Shown here one piece after another: positions 1-6,058 of a stretch of DNA of 39,111 bases. A model generated the notes under the pieces. That model ran no database searches, had not been told where the DNA came from, and worked only from the letters and a program-made list of their open reading frames with translations. A program made the position numbers and the translations under genes. The DNA is from a virus, in the IMG/VR virus record IMGVR_UViG_3300023210_000089, positions 1 through 39,111 of that record; one strand, given 5' to 3'. The stretch's first letter is position 1. Every line of letters begins with the position of its first letter.

Positions 1-93
1 TTCTCGGACGTGATTGCTTAGAACACGAAGGCGTTGGTTGAGATGCGTGGCGAACTAAAGGAGAATCGTTGCAAGATGTAAAATGGTGCGCTA

Positions 94-276
94 TTGCACC
101 TGTTAAATGTAACTGTGAAAGCGAAAGAAACTGTAAATACCTTCATAAGAAAAGGGAAAAAGAAACGAGTAATTGTTCAGAGGAATGAGAAACCCCAATG
201 GTGTTGGTGTAAGCCAATAGCCTGTTCTGATAGATGTTTAATCACTGGTAAGTGTACTAATGAGGCAAGTAAATAA
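94..276 (+). CDS. Cys-rich small protein, possibly the 3' part of a frameshifted gene
   Basis: Unrecognised 60-residue reading frame opening at TTG, with no ATG in frame. Its second half is rich in Cys (W-C-W-C, then three more Cys within 16 residues), as in a small metal-binding protein. The +3 frame over about 42-188 is also Cys-rich (a K-W-C stretch and C-N-C) and runs into this frame around the A-rich tract at 150-165. A single +1 shift would fuse them into one Cys-rich protein. The end overlaps the amidase start. It could be an assembly indel, a decayed gene or two tiny genes. Confidence 0.35.
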   Translation: MHLLNVTVKAKETVNTFIRKGKKKRVIVQRNEKPQWCWCKPIACSDRCLITGKCTNEASK

Positions 277-670
277 AATAATAGTCCACTGCACGGCTAC
301 CCCAGAAGGAAGAGATGTGTCGGTTGATACTATCCGAAACTGGCACATTGAGGATAACGGATGGTCTGACATTGGATATCATTGGGTTATTACGTTGGGT
401 GGGGAGATTGAAAAAGGTCGGCATGAAACTAAGCCAGGCGCACACGCAAAGGGTCATAATGCTAATTCAATTGGCGTTGTTTATGTTGGTGGTTGTGATA
501 AAGACATGAATCCAAAGGACACGCGAAACGATGCACAAAAAGAATCTTTAAGGTGCTTGCTTGAAGACTTACGCGAAAGATACCCACAGGCAGTGATAAT
601 AGGCCATAGAGATGTCAGCTCAAAAGCGTGTCCATCATTTGACGCTAAGAATGAGTACTCAAGTATATGA
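260..670 (+). CDS. N-acetylmuramoyl-L-alanine amidase (endolysin, Amidase_2/T7 lysozyme type)
   Basis: Cleaves the amide bond between MurNAc and L-Ala in peptidoglycan to release progeny. The 136 residues cover a single Amidase_2 domain with no separate wall-binding domain. Expected residues are visible by comparison with T7 lysozyme: H10 in IIVHCTAT, Y40 in GYHW, H116 in GHRDVS, K122 and C124 in KACPSFD. These correspond to the zinc ligands H17, H122, C130 and the catalytic Y46 and K128 of T7 lysozyme. There is no signal peptide, so it would need a holin or similar for export. The stop overlaps the next ATG (ATGA), which supports a lysis operon with the two membrane proteins that follow. Confidence 0.93.
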   Translation: MRQVNKIIVHCTATPEGRDVSVDTIRNWHIEDNGWSDIGYHWVITLGGEIEKGRHETKPGAHAKGHNANSIGVVYVGGCDKDMNPKDTRNDAQKESLRCLLEDLRERYPQAVIIGHRDVSSKACPSFDAKNEYSSI

Positions 671-864
671 GTTCTGCTGAGTCAAAAATAATATCAGCCA
701 CAATACTAGCACTCCTTTCTATTATAGTTTTAATGGGTGTTAAAATAGAAAATCTTGAAAGAGAGCCAAATGAATCAAATAGCATTGAGCCTGTTGAAAA
801 CTTACGCTCCTTACCTGATAGCATTCCTACTTGGGATGGTAATTGCGTGGAAGGGATGTGGTGA
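667..864 (+). CDS. Small single-span membrane protein of the lysis module (holin or spanin candidate)
   Basis: 65 residues, with one predicted membrane helix at about residues 8-26 (I, L, A, V rich) followed by a polar, Pro-containing tail ending in W. The start overlaps the amidase stop as ATGA, and the last 95 bases overlap the next gene in another frame. Position, size and topology suggest a holin or a spanin component. The overlap recalls Rz/Rz1 pairs, but no family is recognised and no lipobox is present. Confidence 0.6.
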   Translation: MSSAESKIISATILALLSIIVLMGVKIENLEREPNESNSIEPVENLRSLPDSIPTWDGNCVEGMW

Positions 865-1375
865 TACAAGCAGTAAGCCTGTCACCACTATCATCAAAAA
901 GCCAGTAGCAGTCATAGAGTATGTTGACAGGTGGAAGGAAAAACCCGTTAGATACGTTGAAACGAAAGTAGTTACCGTACATGATACCGTGCAGGTAAAC
1001 GTACATGATGTTCGCTTAGACACTTTGTTTTTAGTTGACACCATAAGTATTGTTGAGGCTTGGCTTACAGAGGTCGCTAAGTACGACACTACTGCAACGC
1101 TAAAAAATGCTGATATCAGGTTGCGATGGCAGAACTACCAGAATGTAACGGAGAACTTAGTAATAGATTACTTACCAAAGAAAGTTCCCTTGAGGTGGGC
1201 GTTTGGAGTACACGCAAATGCAGGTCTGATTTCGGATTTCAAATCCAATTATGTACCATTGATGGGCGTAGGTGTTCAAGCCACTGTAAGAAGTAATTAC
1301 TATAAGGTAGACTATGGGTTCAATGGTGATCACTACATTGGGATAGGATTCGGCAGGAACATTGTCTCAAGATAG
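770..1375 (+). CDS. Membrane-anchored, beta-rich lysis-module protein
   Basis: The ATG at 770 is preferred over a TTG at 755 because a purine-rich stretch precedes it and the membrane segment follows at once. The 201 residues have an N-terminal anchor (about 10-27, ending W-K-G-C-G), a central segment of alternating V/T/D strands rich in the dipeptide VH, and a C-terminal part with Gly/aromatic alternation resembling membrane beta strands. The Cys after the helix is not in a good lipobox. Similar anchored proteins sit next to amidases in Bacteroidota phages. A spanin-like role is inference. Confidence 0.7.
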   Translation: MNQIALSLLKTYAPYLIAFLLGMVIAWKGCGDTSSKPVTTIIKKPVAVIEYVDRWKEKPVRYVETKVVTVHDTVQVNVHDVRLDTLFLVDTISIVEAWLTEVAKYDTTATLKNADIRLRWQNYQNVTENLVIDYLPKKVPLRWAFGVHANAGLISDFKSNYVPLMGVGVQATVRSNYYKVDYGFNGDHYIGIGFGRNIVSR

Positions 1376-1379
1376 TTCG

Positions 1380-1387
1380 TATCTTTG
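1380..1387 (+). promoter_or_regulatory. TAnnTTTG promoter box
   Basis: TATCTTTG lies 5 bases before the ATG at 1393, matching the Bacteroidota -7 element TAnnTTTG. No TTG is found at the ideal 19-base distance upstream. The spacing predicts a very short or absent leader. Confidence 0.6.
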
Positions 1388-1392
1388 AATGT

Positions 1393-1674
1393 ATGAGAGC
1401 TTCTACATACATCTGCACAAACATTGAGGAAATAGAAAGAGTAAGGGAAGAGAACGACAAGCTTAATCTTCCAAATCCTCAACCACTACCAAAACCAAGA
1501 TACATAGAATCAGTAGGTTGGTTTCATATAGATGACATAACAAGGGCATACGTCAGGAATATTGATAACGTGTCCGTAGCATCTTTAATGTTCTCTGATG
1601 GAACATACATGGATATTAAGATGACCTCTGAAGTAGAGAATATGTTAGACGTTCTTTTTAGAAATACCCTTTAG
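1393..1674 (+). CDS. Hypothetical protein
   Basis: 93 residues, no recognised family. It has a charged N-terminal helix, a Pro/Asn-rich linker near residues 25-36, and a C-terminal part (VGWFHIDD onward) that reads like a small alpha/beta or PH-like fold. It has its own TAnnTTTG box and appears to form a unit separate from the lysis genes. Its last 30 bases overlap the convergent regulator gene on the other strand. Confidence 0.72.
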   Translation: MRASTYICTNIEEIERVREENDKLNLPNPQPLPKPRYIESVGWFHIDDITRAYVRNIDNVSVASLMFSDGTYMDIKMTSEVENMLDVLFRNTL

Positions 1675-2019
1675 TCTATCCGCTTCTCTCAGGTCTTTAC
1701 TTATCATTACCCCTGGGTCTAACTCAAAGAACTTTGAGAAGAATGTTATCTCTATAAGCGTAGGGTAGATTGCGTGTGTCTCACCCCATTCATACAGTCT
1801 GCGTTGCCTGAATTTCAGCCCCATATCGGTTAGCCAAGAAAGCATATCCTTTATCTTGATACCTCTTTTCTCGCACATATAGATTATGTTCTTCTTGAAC
1901 TGTCCTGCGAGTTCCTCTGACTGATCAAAAGCCTCTCTTGTCCATAACTGATTACGAGACTGCATCTTCTCGTATACCTCATCAGTTATCTTCAGTTTTA
2001 TCTTTCTAGTGTAAGCCAT
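1645..2019 (-). CDS. Putative XRE-like helix-turn-helix regulator
   Basis: 124 residues. The central part (about 40-105) carries helices resembling an XRE-type DNA-binding domain: a segment around KIKDMLSWLTDMG, then TLIEITFFSKFFELDPGVMI, like the last helices of Cro/CI folds. The N-terminal 35 residues are basic and polar. It is monocistronic, with its own promoter box 3 bases before the ATG, and is placed between the lysis module and the replication block, where a transcriptional switch would fit. The recognition helix is not convincing by eye, so the function is tentative. Confidence 0.62.
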   Translation of the reverse strand: MAYTRKIKLKITDEVYEKMQSRNQLWTREAFDQSEELAGQFKKNIIYMCEKRGIKIKDMLSWLTDMGLKFRQRRLYEWGETHAIYPTLIEITFFSKFFELDPGVMISKDLREADRLKGISKKNV

Positions 2020-2022
2020 ATT

Positions 2023-2030
2023 TAAAGATA
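2023..2030 (-). promoter_or_regulatory. TAnnTTTG-type promoter box
   Basis: Reads TATCTTTA on the minus strand, 3 bases before the ATG at 2019. It directly follows the T-run of the SSB-operon terminator, so termination and re-initiation are packed into about 40 bases. Confidence 0.6.
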
Positions 2031-2034
2031 ATAA

Positions 2035-2061
2035 AAAGCCCCATCATTACGACAGGGCTTT
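2035..2061 (-). terminator. Rho-independent terminator of the SSB/recombination operon
   Basis: AAAGCCC and GGGCTTT form a 7-bp stem with a 13-base loop. On the minus strand it is followed by TTTTTAT. It lies just after the SSB stop codon at 2088. Confidence 0.75.
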
Positions 2062-2087
2062 CTAACTAATTGATAATCAAGTACTTA

Positions 2088-2474
2088 TCAGAATGGCAAT
2101 CCAGAATCATCATCCTCATCAATTCCCGCAGCAACTGGCTGCGCTTTCTTATCTCCGCCTCCAAGCATTGTAAGATCACGTACCTTAACCTCTGTAGTGT
2201 ATCGTGTGTTACCTTCCTTATCTTCCCACTTTCTTGTGGTAATACTCCCTTCAACATACAGTTTGTCACCTTTCTTTACATACTTGGCAACAACATCTGC
2301 AAGTTTACCGAATACAACAAGATTGTGCCATTCTGTGTTTTCTTGTTTTTGCCCACTTTTGTCAGTGTATTTTTCTGACGTAGCCATAACCATGTTGACA
2401 ATGTTGCCTGACTTTGTTTCTCTTACTTCTGGGTCTTTACCAATGTTCCCTAATAATTGTACTTTATTTACCAT
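2088..2474 (-). CDS. ssb: Single-stranded DNA-binding protein
   Basis: Coats ssDNA during replication and recombination. 128 residues. The OB-fold begins MVNKVQLLGNIGKDPEVR with the typical N-V/M-x-A-T-S strand and an EWHNLVVFGKLA segment, then a short acidic linker and the tail EDDDSGLPF. That tail is the protein-interaction tip of bacterial SSBs. It is the last gene of an operon with the ERF annealing protein and the exonuclease, and a terminator follows. The length matches small phage SSBs. Confidence 0.95.
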   Translation of the reverse strand: MVNKVQLLGNIGKDPEVRETKSGNIVNMVMATSEKYTDKSGQKQENTEWHNLVVFGKLADVVAKYVKKGDKLYVEGSITTRKWEDKEGNTRYTTEVKVRDLTMLGGGDKKAQPVAAGIDEDDDSGLPF

Positions 2475-2543
2475 TTTTCTGTTATTTATATTGACCTAAA
2501 TTATTTCTATCTCTATTGACATTATTCTCTAATCCGTGGTACC

Positions 2544-3128
2544 TCATATTTTAATTGTTTTTCTTATGATATTTTCCGTAGCCTTGTCAATGTCGTACAT
2601 TTCAAGTGCTTTCTCTATTGAACCTTTAGGTGTTTTAATCCACTCTAAAAGCTTATTGTAGTCTGCTGTTCCAGCTACAACCTTTTTCTTATCACCTGCC
2701 ATTTTCTCAACTGTAGTTGTTTTTCTTGGTGTTGTCTTGGAGTGATTATTTGTTACGTCAGGATCCTTATTATCGTCAATTAGAAGAAGACCGTTCAACG
2801 CATACTTACGAGCGTATGATGATGAAGCTCCAAAGCATTGTCCAAGGCTCATACCCTTTTGGTTAGGGTCTATACCTGCCTGTGCCTTTGATGAAACAAT
2901 CACATCTGGCTTCTTAGGGTCAAATATGCTTGCTGTAGACTCCGTGTATGGGATACCGCATAACTCTCCAATAGAGTCTGTTATGTTAAGCACGAGACCG
3001 TGCTTATCAAGTAGTGGCTTTACCGCTTCAAGGATATCCTCGCAGTTACGGTATTTATATCCACCGAATTTGTTGACCTGATTCTTCGGTGACTTCAATT
3101 CTGCTTGTAACTTTACTAACTTTTCCAT
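2544..3128 (-). CDS. erf: ERF-family single-strand annealing protein
   Basis: Anneals complementary ssDNA in phage recombination, working with an exonuclease and SSB. 194 residues. The N-terminus has the ERF hallmark: a helix around LVKLQAELKSPKNQ, then GGYKYRNCEDILEAVKPLL and HGLVLNITDS. The motif GASSSYARKYALNGLLLIDD near residues 100-119 is the conserved ERF core. The C-terminal third is a Thr/Lys linker and a helical tail. It sits between the exonuclease and SSB, as expected. A TAnnTTAG box lies 4 bases before the ATG. Confidence 0.87.
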   Translation of the reverse strand: MEKLVKLQAELKSPKNQVNKFGGYKYRNCEDILEAVKPLLDKHGLVLNITDSIGELCGIPYTESTASIFDPKKPDVIVSSKAQAGIDPNQKGMSLGQCFGASSSYARKYALNGLLLIDDNKDPDVTNNHSKTTPRKTTTVEKMAGDKKKVVAGTADYNKLLEWIKTPKGSIEKALEMYDIDKATENIIRKTIKI

Positions 3129-3132
3129 GGTG

Positions 3133-3140
3133 CTAATGTA
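3133..3140 (-). promoter_or_regulatory. TAnnTTAG box before erf
   Basis: TACATTAG on the minus strand, 4 bases (CACC) before the erf ATG. It is a weaker variant of the TAnnTTTG element, with spacing identical to other starts in this genome. Confidence 0.45.
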
Positions 3141-3146
3141 TTATAA

Positions 3147-4262
3147 TTAAATGATATAACCTACTTCTCTGTCGATTTTTTCCAGCTCAACTCCGATAAC
3201 GAACTCGTCAGGCTTAGTGATTCTTACATCCAACATCTTGGTGTTATTATTCGCTCGTTGGTAGTATCTCATGTACCCATGCCCAGGAAACTCTATCTTC
3301 TCAACAGACTCCTTTCTGAACTCGTTCTTTACCTTGTTCTCAAGTTCACGCTTCTCTTTTTCTAGTTGTTTGATCATTTCCTTAACTGTCTGAAGATGCT
3401 GTACCTGACCAAGCAGATCTTCATTTCCCATCATTATCTCCTGCTCTACTACGTGAGTGTCAGATAGGAACTCAGAGTAGTGTTCATTATCGTCAGGTTC
3501 AGGTTCAAGTTGCTGTATGACACCCATGTAGTCGTTATACTTCTCAAAGTCATCCTCATCTTTAGCTATCTCAGCATGAATAAGAGCCTGTCTACCCTGA
3601 AGAACACGACTCCAAAACTCGTATGTTCTTTCGGCTATCATGTCTACAATATCCTCGTTACGCTCTATTGGAAACACCTTGAATCCTCTTCCATCGATAA
3701 GTATGGCTATCTCAGAATAGTCGCACTCCATTATCATCATCTGCTGATGAACCTGTATGATGTACATATCAGGAACACCATCGTATTTCTTGTAGACGAA
3801 TCCATTCATCGTCTTGATTTCCAACGGACATAGCGTTGTGGTTATCTCGTCAGATAGAGTTCCGTCATCGTTCAGCTTTCGTGAACCCTTCTCAATAACC
3901 CTGTCCAGGTTGCAGTAAAGGTGTGGGTACTTGGGATTCTGTACGAATCCAACAAGTTCACTTGCTTTTCTTATGATTTCTCCACGTTCAAAGTTGTCCA
4001 TGTATCCATATTCAGTTCCATCGTAATACTTCCAAAGATTCGCCACATAAGCCTCTTGGTGTATTCCGTGAAATGCGGGTGCAGACATTGTTCTGTCTGG
4101 CTCCATAGTTCCTACCTTCTCGTGGAACAACTGCATTTTTGTAGGTTTGTATGGACTCAATCCACATACGATGGCGGCAGATGACGCTCCTAACCCCTTC
4201 TGTCTGTATTCAAACCACTCAGGGGTTCTGTCTTTGATTTTTGTTACCCAGCTTTTCTTCAT
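3147..4262 (-). CDS. YqaJ-like (lambda-type) recombination exonuclease
   Basis: Resects dsDNA ends to feed the annealing protein. 371 residues. The N-terminal motif RQKGLGASSAAIVCG (21-34) is the YqaJ/lambda-exonuclease signature. Candidate metal ligands are E70 (HQEA), D120 (CNLDRVI), E148 and K150 (LEIKT), which gives the PD-(D/E)XK arrangement, followed by a Q-rich helix (QVHQQMMIMEC). The C-terminal third has a coiled-coil-like KE segment (about 290-315) not needed for catalysis. It is directly upstream of erf and ssb. Confidence 0.88.
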   Translation of the reverse strand: MKKSWVTKIKDRTPEWFEYRQKGLGASSAAIVCGLSPYKPTKMQLFHEKVGTMEPDRTMSAPAFHGIHQEAYVANLWKYYDGTEYGYMDNFERGEIIRKASELVGFVQNPKYPHLYCNLDRVIEKGSRKLNDDGTLSDEITTTLCPLEIKTMNGFVYKKYDGVPDMYIIQVHQQMMIMECDYSEIAILIDGRGFKVFPIERNEDIVDMIAERTYEFWSRVLQGRQALIHAEIAKDEDDFEKYNDYMGVIQQLEPEPDDNEHYSEFLSDTHVVEQEIMMGNEDLLGQVQHLQTVKEMIKQLEKEKRELENKVKNEFRKESVEKIEFPGHGYMRYYQRANNNTKMLDVRITKPDEFVIGVELEKIDREVGYII

Positions 4263-4359
4263 CCTTTCTTAATTGTTTTAGTATTTCATAATAAAATGAT
4301 AAAATTCCCCGTGAACCCCTTGCTTTATAAACCGATATAGGTAATTCCTTTTTCTTCAT
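4219..4359 (-). CDS. Small basic protein overlapping the exonuclease start
   Basis: 46 residues. Starts MKKKELPISVYKARG and ends in a charged helix (LKQLRKDEEKL). It overlaps the exonuclease start by 44 bases in another frame. A TAnnTTAG box lies 4 bases before its ATG, the spacing seen at well-supported genes here, which makes translation plausible. No family is recognised; an unused leader of the exonuclease is the alternative. Confidence 0.45.
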   Translation of the reverse strand: MKKKELPISVYKARGSRGILSFYYEILKQLRKDEEKLGNKNQRQNP

Positions 4360-4363
4360 GCTG

Positions 4364-4371
4364 CTAATTTA
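4364..4371 (-). promoter_or_regulatory. TAnnTTAG box
   Basis: TAAATTAG on the minus strand, 4 bases (CAGC) before the ATG at 4359. Probably starts the exonuclease-erf-ssb transcript. Confidence 0.45.
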
Positions 4372-4388
4372 ATTTATTAGAACACAAC

Positions 4389-4904
4389 CTATGTATGTTC
4401 TGCGTATTTCCATTTGAAACCATATGCCTTACCACCTTTCTTAAGAGCTTTCACTATAAAAGAGCTGTCGTTTTTACCAAAATACCTTGCTGCAGATAGG
4501 GTTGAGTGAAATTGAATTAACTTTTTATCGTCATCTGAAACCATGATTACCGACTTGCATTTTTTAGTATTTATTCCGTTTCTAATGTCAGAAGCCCCTT
4601 TTTTGTGGTTTTCTTCCCAAGTCACTAATTGAATATTGTCAAATGAATATGGTTTATAATCATCAATTCTATCACAAGATGGGGCTTGAAATCTTTTATA
4701 CCCAGACAAAACCCAATTAGAATATAATTCAATATATCTATCGTTTCCGATAATCCAATCTACAAATTCCTTTTTTGTGTATTCAGGTGGTTTATGTCCT
4801 CTATTAATAGAATTCTGAACCTGTGAATGATAAATACCCAGTGCTTTACCCCTTAAGCTTCTCTTGTACTTTTTATTAGACTCTTTTTTGTTGTATTTAC
4901 CCAT
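4389..4904 (-). CDS. HNH homing endonuclease with NUMOD-type DNA-binding tail
   Basis: A free-standing selfish nuclease. 171 residues. The HNH core spans about 45-103: CDRIDDYKPYSFDNIQLVTW with the conserved N90, then EENH at 97-100. A C-terminal segment (about 115-168) with LSAARYFGKNDSSF and GFKWKY reads as a NUMOD1-like helix-turn-helix repeat. It is inserted between the recombination operon and a small membrane protein gene, whose 3' end it overlaps by 52 bases. Base composition looks more A/T-rich than the neighbouring exonuclease, consistent with separate acquisition. Confidence 0.88.
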   Translation of the reverse strand: MGKYNKKESNKKYKRSLRGKALGIYHSQVQNSINRGHKPPEYTKKEFVDWIIGNDRYIELYSNWVLSGYKRFQAPSCDRIDDYKPYSFDNIQLVTWEENHKKGASDIRNGINTKKCKSVIMVSDDDKKLIQFHSTLSAARYFGKNDSSFIVKALKKGGKAYGFKWKYAEHT

Positions 4905-4999
4905 AATAAAAATACCCCCAGAACCAAGAAGGCTAACCCTACTTGCTCGGACGAGCTAAATTGGCAACTTGGAACTGGAGGATTTAAATTCGATTTCAT
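4853..4999 (-). CDS. Small single-span membrane protein
   Basis: 48 residues from the first ATG after a perfect TATCTTTG box. A Pro/Ser/Cys N-terminus is followed by one hydrophobic helix (about 20-34, VGLAFLVLGVFLLWV) and a basic tail. The tail is read from DNA that also encodes the HNH N-terminus, so the original C-terminus may have been replaced when the HNH gene arrived. Confidence 0.5.
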   Translation of the reverse strand: MKSNLNPPVPSCQFSSSEQVGLAFLVLGVFLLWVNTTKKSLIKSTREA

Positions 5000-5018
5000 T
5001 TCAGTAAGGTTAGCGACA

Positions 5019-5026
5019 CAAAGATA
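5019..5026 (-). promoter_or_regulatory. TAnnTTTG promoter box
   Basis: TATCTTTG on the minus strand, 19 bases before the ATG at 4999. It belongs to the longer-leader class of starts in this genome. Confidence 0.55.
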
Positions 5027-5030
5027 TAAA

Positions 5031-5096
5031 TTAAAATGGAACTTCTTCTGAATCATCAAAGTCTGTCTTAATTGATTCTATGTCAGTTGTTTCCAT
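5031..5096 (-). CDS. Orphan acidic tail peptide ending D-D-S-E-E-V-P-F
   Basis: 21-residue frame, METTDIESIKTDF then DDSEEVPF. The last residues copy the tip of the SSB (DDDSGLPF) and of the primase-helicase (DDDFDIPF) of the same genome. It overlaps the end of the preceding frame by 19 bases. It may be the leftover 3' end of a replication gene lost when the small-gene cluster at 5078-5990 was inserted, or a free SSB-tail mimic. Too short to be sure it is expressed. Confidence 0.3.
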   Translation of the reverse strand: METTDIESIKTDFDDSEEVPF

Positions 5097-5272
5097 ACAT
5101 CAAATTTGTCGTATTCTTTAGCGATTGTTGTATGCCATATAGCCTTACTCAAGGCATTTAAGGCACTCGTTTTTACATTCGCAATATTGTTCCCTGCCAT
5201 CATATCCATTTGTGCAAGTAAGGCTAAACGGTTCGCTTCGCCATACAACACTAAATAAAACACATAACTCAT
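5078..5272 (-). CDS. Hypothetical protein, or 3' part of a frameshifted gene
   Basis: 64 residues, helical, with a natural-looking segment (LALLAQMDMMAGNNIANVKT) and the ending DKFDVWKQLT. It overlaps the 5145-5342 frame by 128 bases, which is unusual for two separate genes. The more protein-like parts are the start of the other frame and the end of this one, so one frameshifted gene is likely. Confidence 0.5.
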   Translation of the reverse strand: MSYVFYLVLYGEANRLALLAQMDMMAGNNIANVKTSALNALSKAIWHTTIAKEYDKFDVWKQLT

Positions 5273-5342
5273 TTAGTGCTTGTTCATCAGGTATGTGTCC
5301 TGCTTTATGCTGTTGTAATATTTCTATAATTTCTTCTTTCAT
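5145..5342 (-). CDS. Hypothetical protein, or 5' part of a frameshifted gene
   Basis: The ATG at 5342 is preferred to 5399 because the start MKEEIIEILQQHKAG is a typical small-protein N-terminus and lies 26 bases after the preceding stop. After about residue 33 the sequence becomes odd and Cys-rich, which fits reading past a frameshift into the wrong frame. See the 5078-5272 entry. Confidence 0.45.
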   Translation of the reverse strand: MKEEIIEILQQHKAGHIPDEQALNELCVLFSVVWRSEPFSLTCTNGYDGREQYCECKNECLKCLE

Positions 5343-5368
5343 GTCGCTACGTTTTTTATTCTTGTCCG

Positions 5369-5614
5369 TTACCTGCAAGGCAAATAACGCAATATCCATT
5401 TACCAACCTTCCAGTATTTAGAGTAGCCGTTTCGCTCACTAAATAGCAGTCCTCTTTTTTCGTGCCTCCAATTAAATCCCCTGCCAAATATTCTAAACCA
5501 CCCATATTCAGGATGATGATTAGAAGCCCAGCAGGTAACACCAAATAAACGCAATACATACTGCGTTACTTGTTGGCTATCTATTTTGCATCTATTAAAA
5601 TCTATTGCTTTCAT
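5369..5614 (-). CDS. Phage hypothetical protein
   Basis: 81 residues from MKAIDFNRCKID. The segment LRLFGVTCWASNHHPEYGWFRIFGRGFNWRH with a following GLLFSERNGYSKY is aromatic and basic and resembles small proteins seen in other Bacteroidota phages. No function known. It belongs to the small-gene cluster downstream of the attC-like repeat. Confidence 0.68.
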   Translation of the reverse strand: MKAIDFNRCKIDSQQVTQYVLRLFGVTCWASNHHPEYGWFRIFGRGFNWRHEKRGLLFSERNGYSKYWKVGKWILRYLPCR

Positions 5615-5660
5615 AATCTTTCGTTTTGTACTGCGTTTATTAAAACCGTTAGGCGTAATG

Positions 5661-5837
5661 CTAATAAACACATTCAACATCTATTTCGGTTGCTTCAAAG
5701 CCTAATCCAGTTTGCTTATCTTTATATTCTTTGATTAATTTTTCAATTATCTCTGTCATTTCTGCTTCTGCTAACACCACATTGGGATTACAAAAAGCAC
5801 TTACTGTTTTGATTTTAATTTTGTAAACCGTTGCCAT
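5661..5837 (-). CDS. Hypothetical protein
   Basis: 58 residues from MATVYKIKIKTVSAF. Beta-strand start, then an acidic helix (AEAEMTEIIEKLIKEYKD) and a short C-terminal strand. First gene after the attC-like repeat on this strand, beginning 26 bases from its GTTAGGC end. Confidence 0.62.
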   Translation of the reverse strand: MATVYKIKIKTVSAFCNPNVVLAEAEMTEIIEKLIKEYKDKQTGLGFEATEIDVECVY

Positions 5838-5862
5838 AATTTTAAGATTTAAAAGCACATAC

Positions 5863-5990
5863 GCCTAACAATATGTATAGTTAATGGCGGTTTTGTGCGG
5901 TTATTAACTGTTATTTCTTTTATTTACTTCTGTATTTATTTGATAGGTAAGTGCTTTAAATCGCCACTAACCATACATTTAACGTTGTGT
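5863..5990 (-). repeat. attC-like imperfect inverted repeat
   Basis: A 128-bp element in the 221-base gene-free stretch 5838-6058. Two 21-base arms (5873-5893 and 5958-5978) are inverted copies with 18 of 21 matches, around a 64-base spacer. On the minus strand the outer ends read ACACAAC (near R-Y-Y-Y-AAC) and GTTAGGC (exact GTT-R-R-R-Y). Orientation, length and a run of small genes after it fit an integron attC site or a related Bacteroidota cassette repeat. No second site was found at the other end of the small-gene cluster. Confidence 0.5.
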
Positions 5991-6058
5991 GTAATTTATT
6001 TTTCCCCACCGCACATCTGCTTTTTCAAAGTAGTTAATGGTTCTACCCAAGCCGTTAG

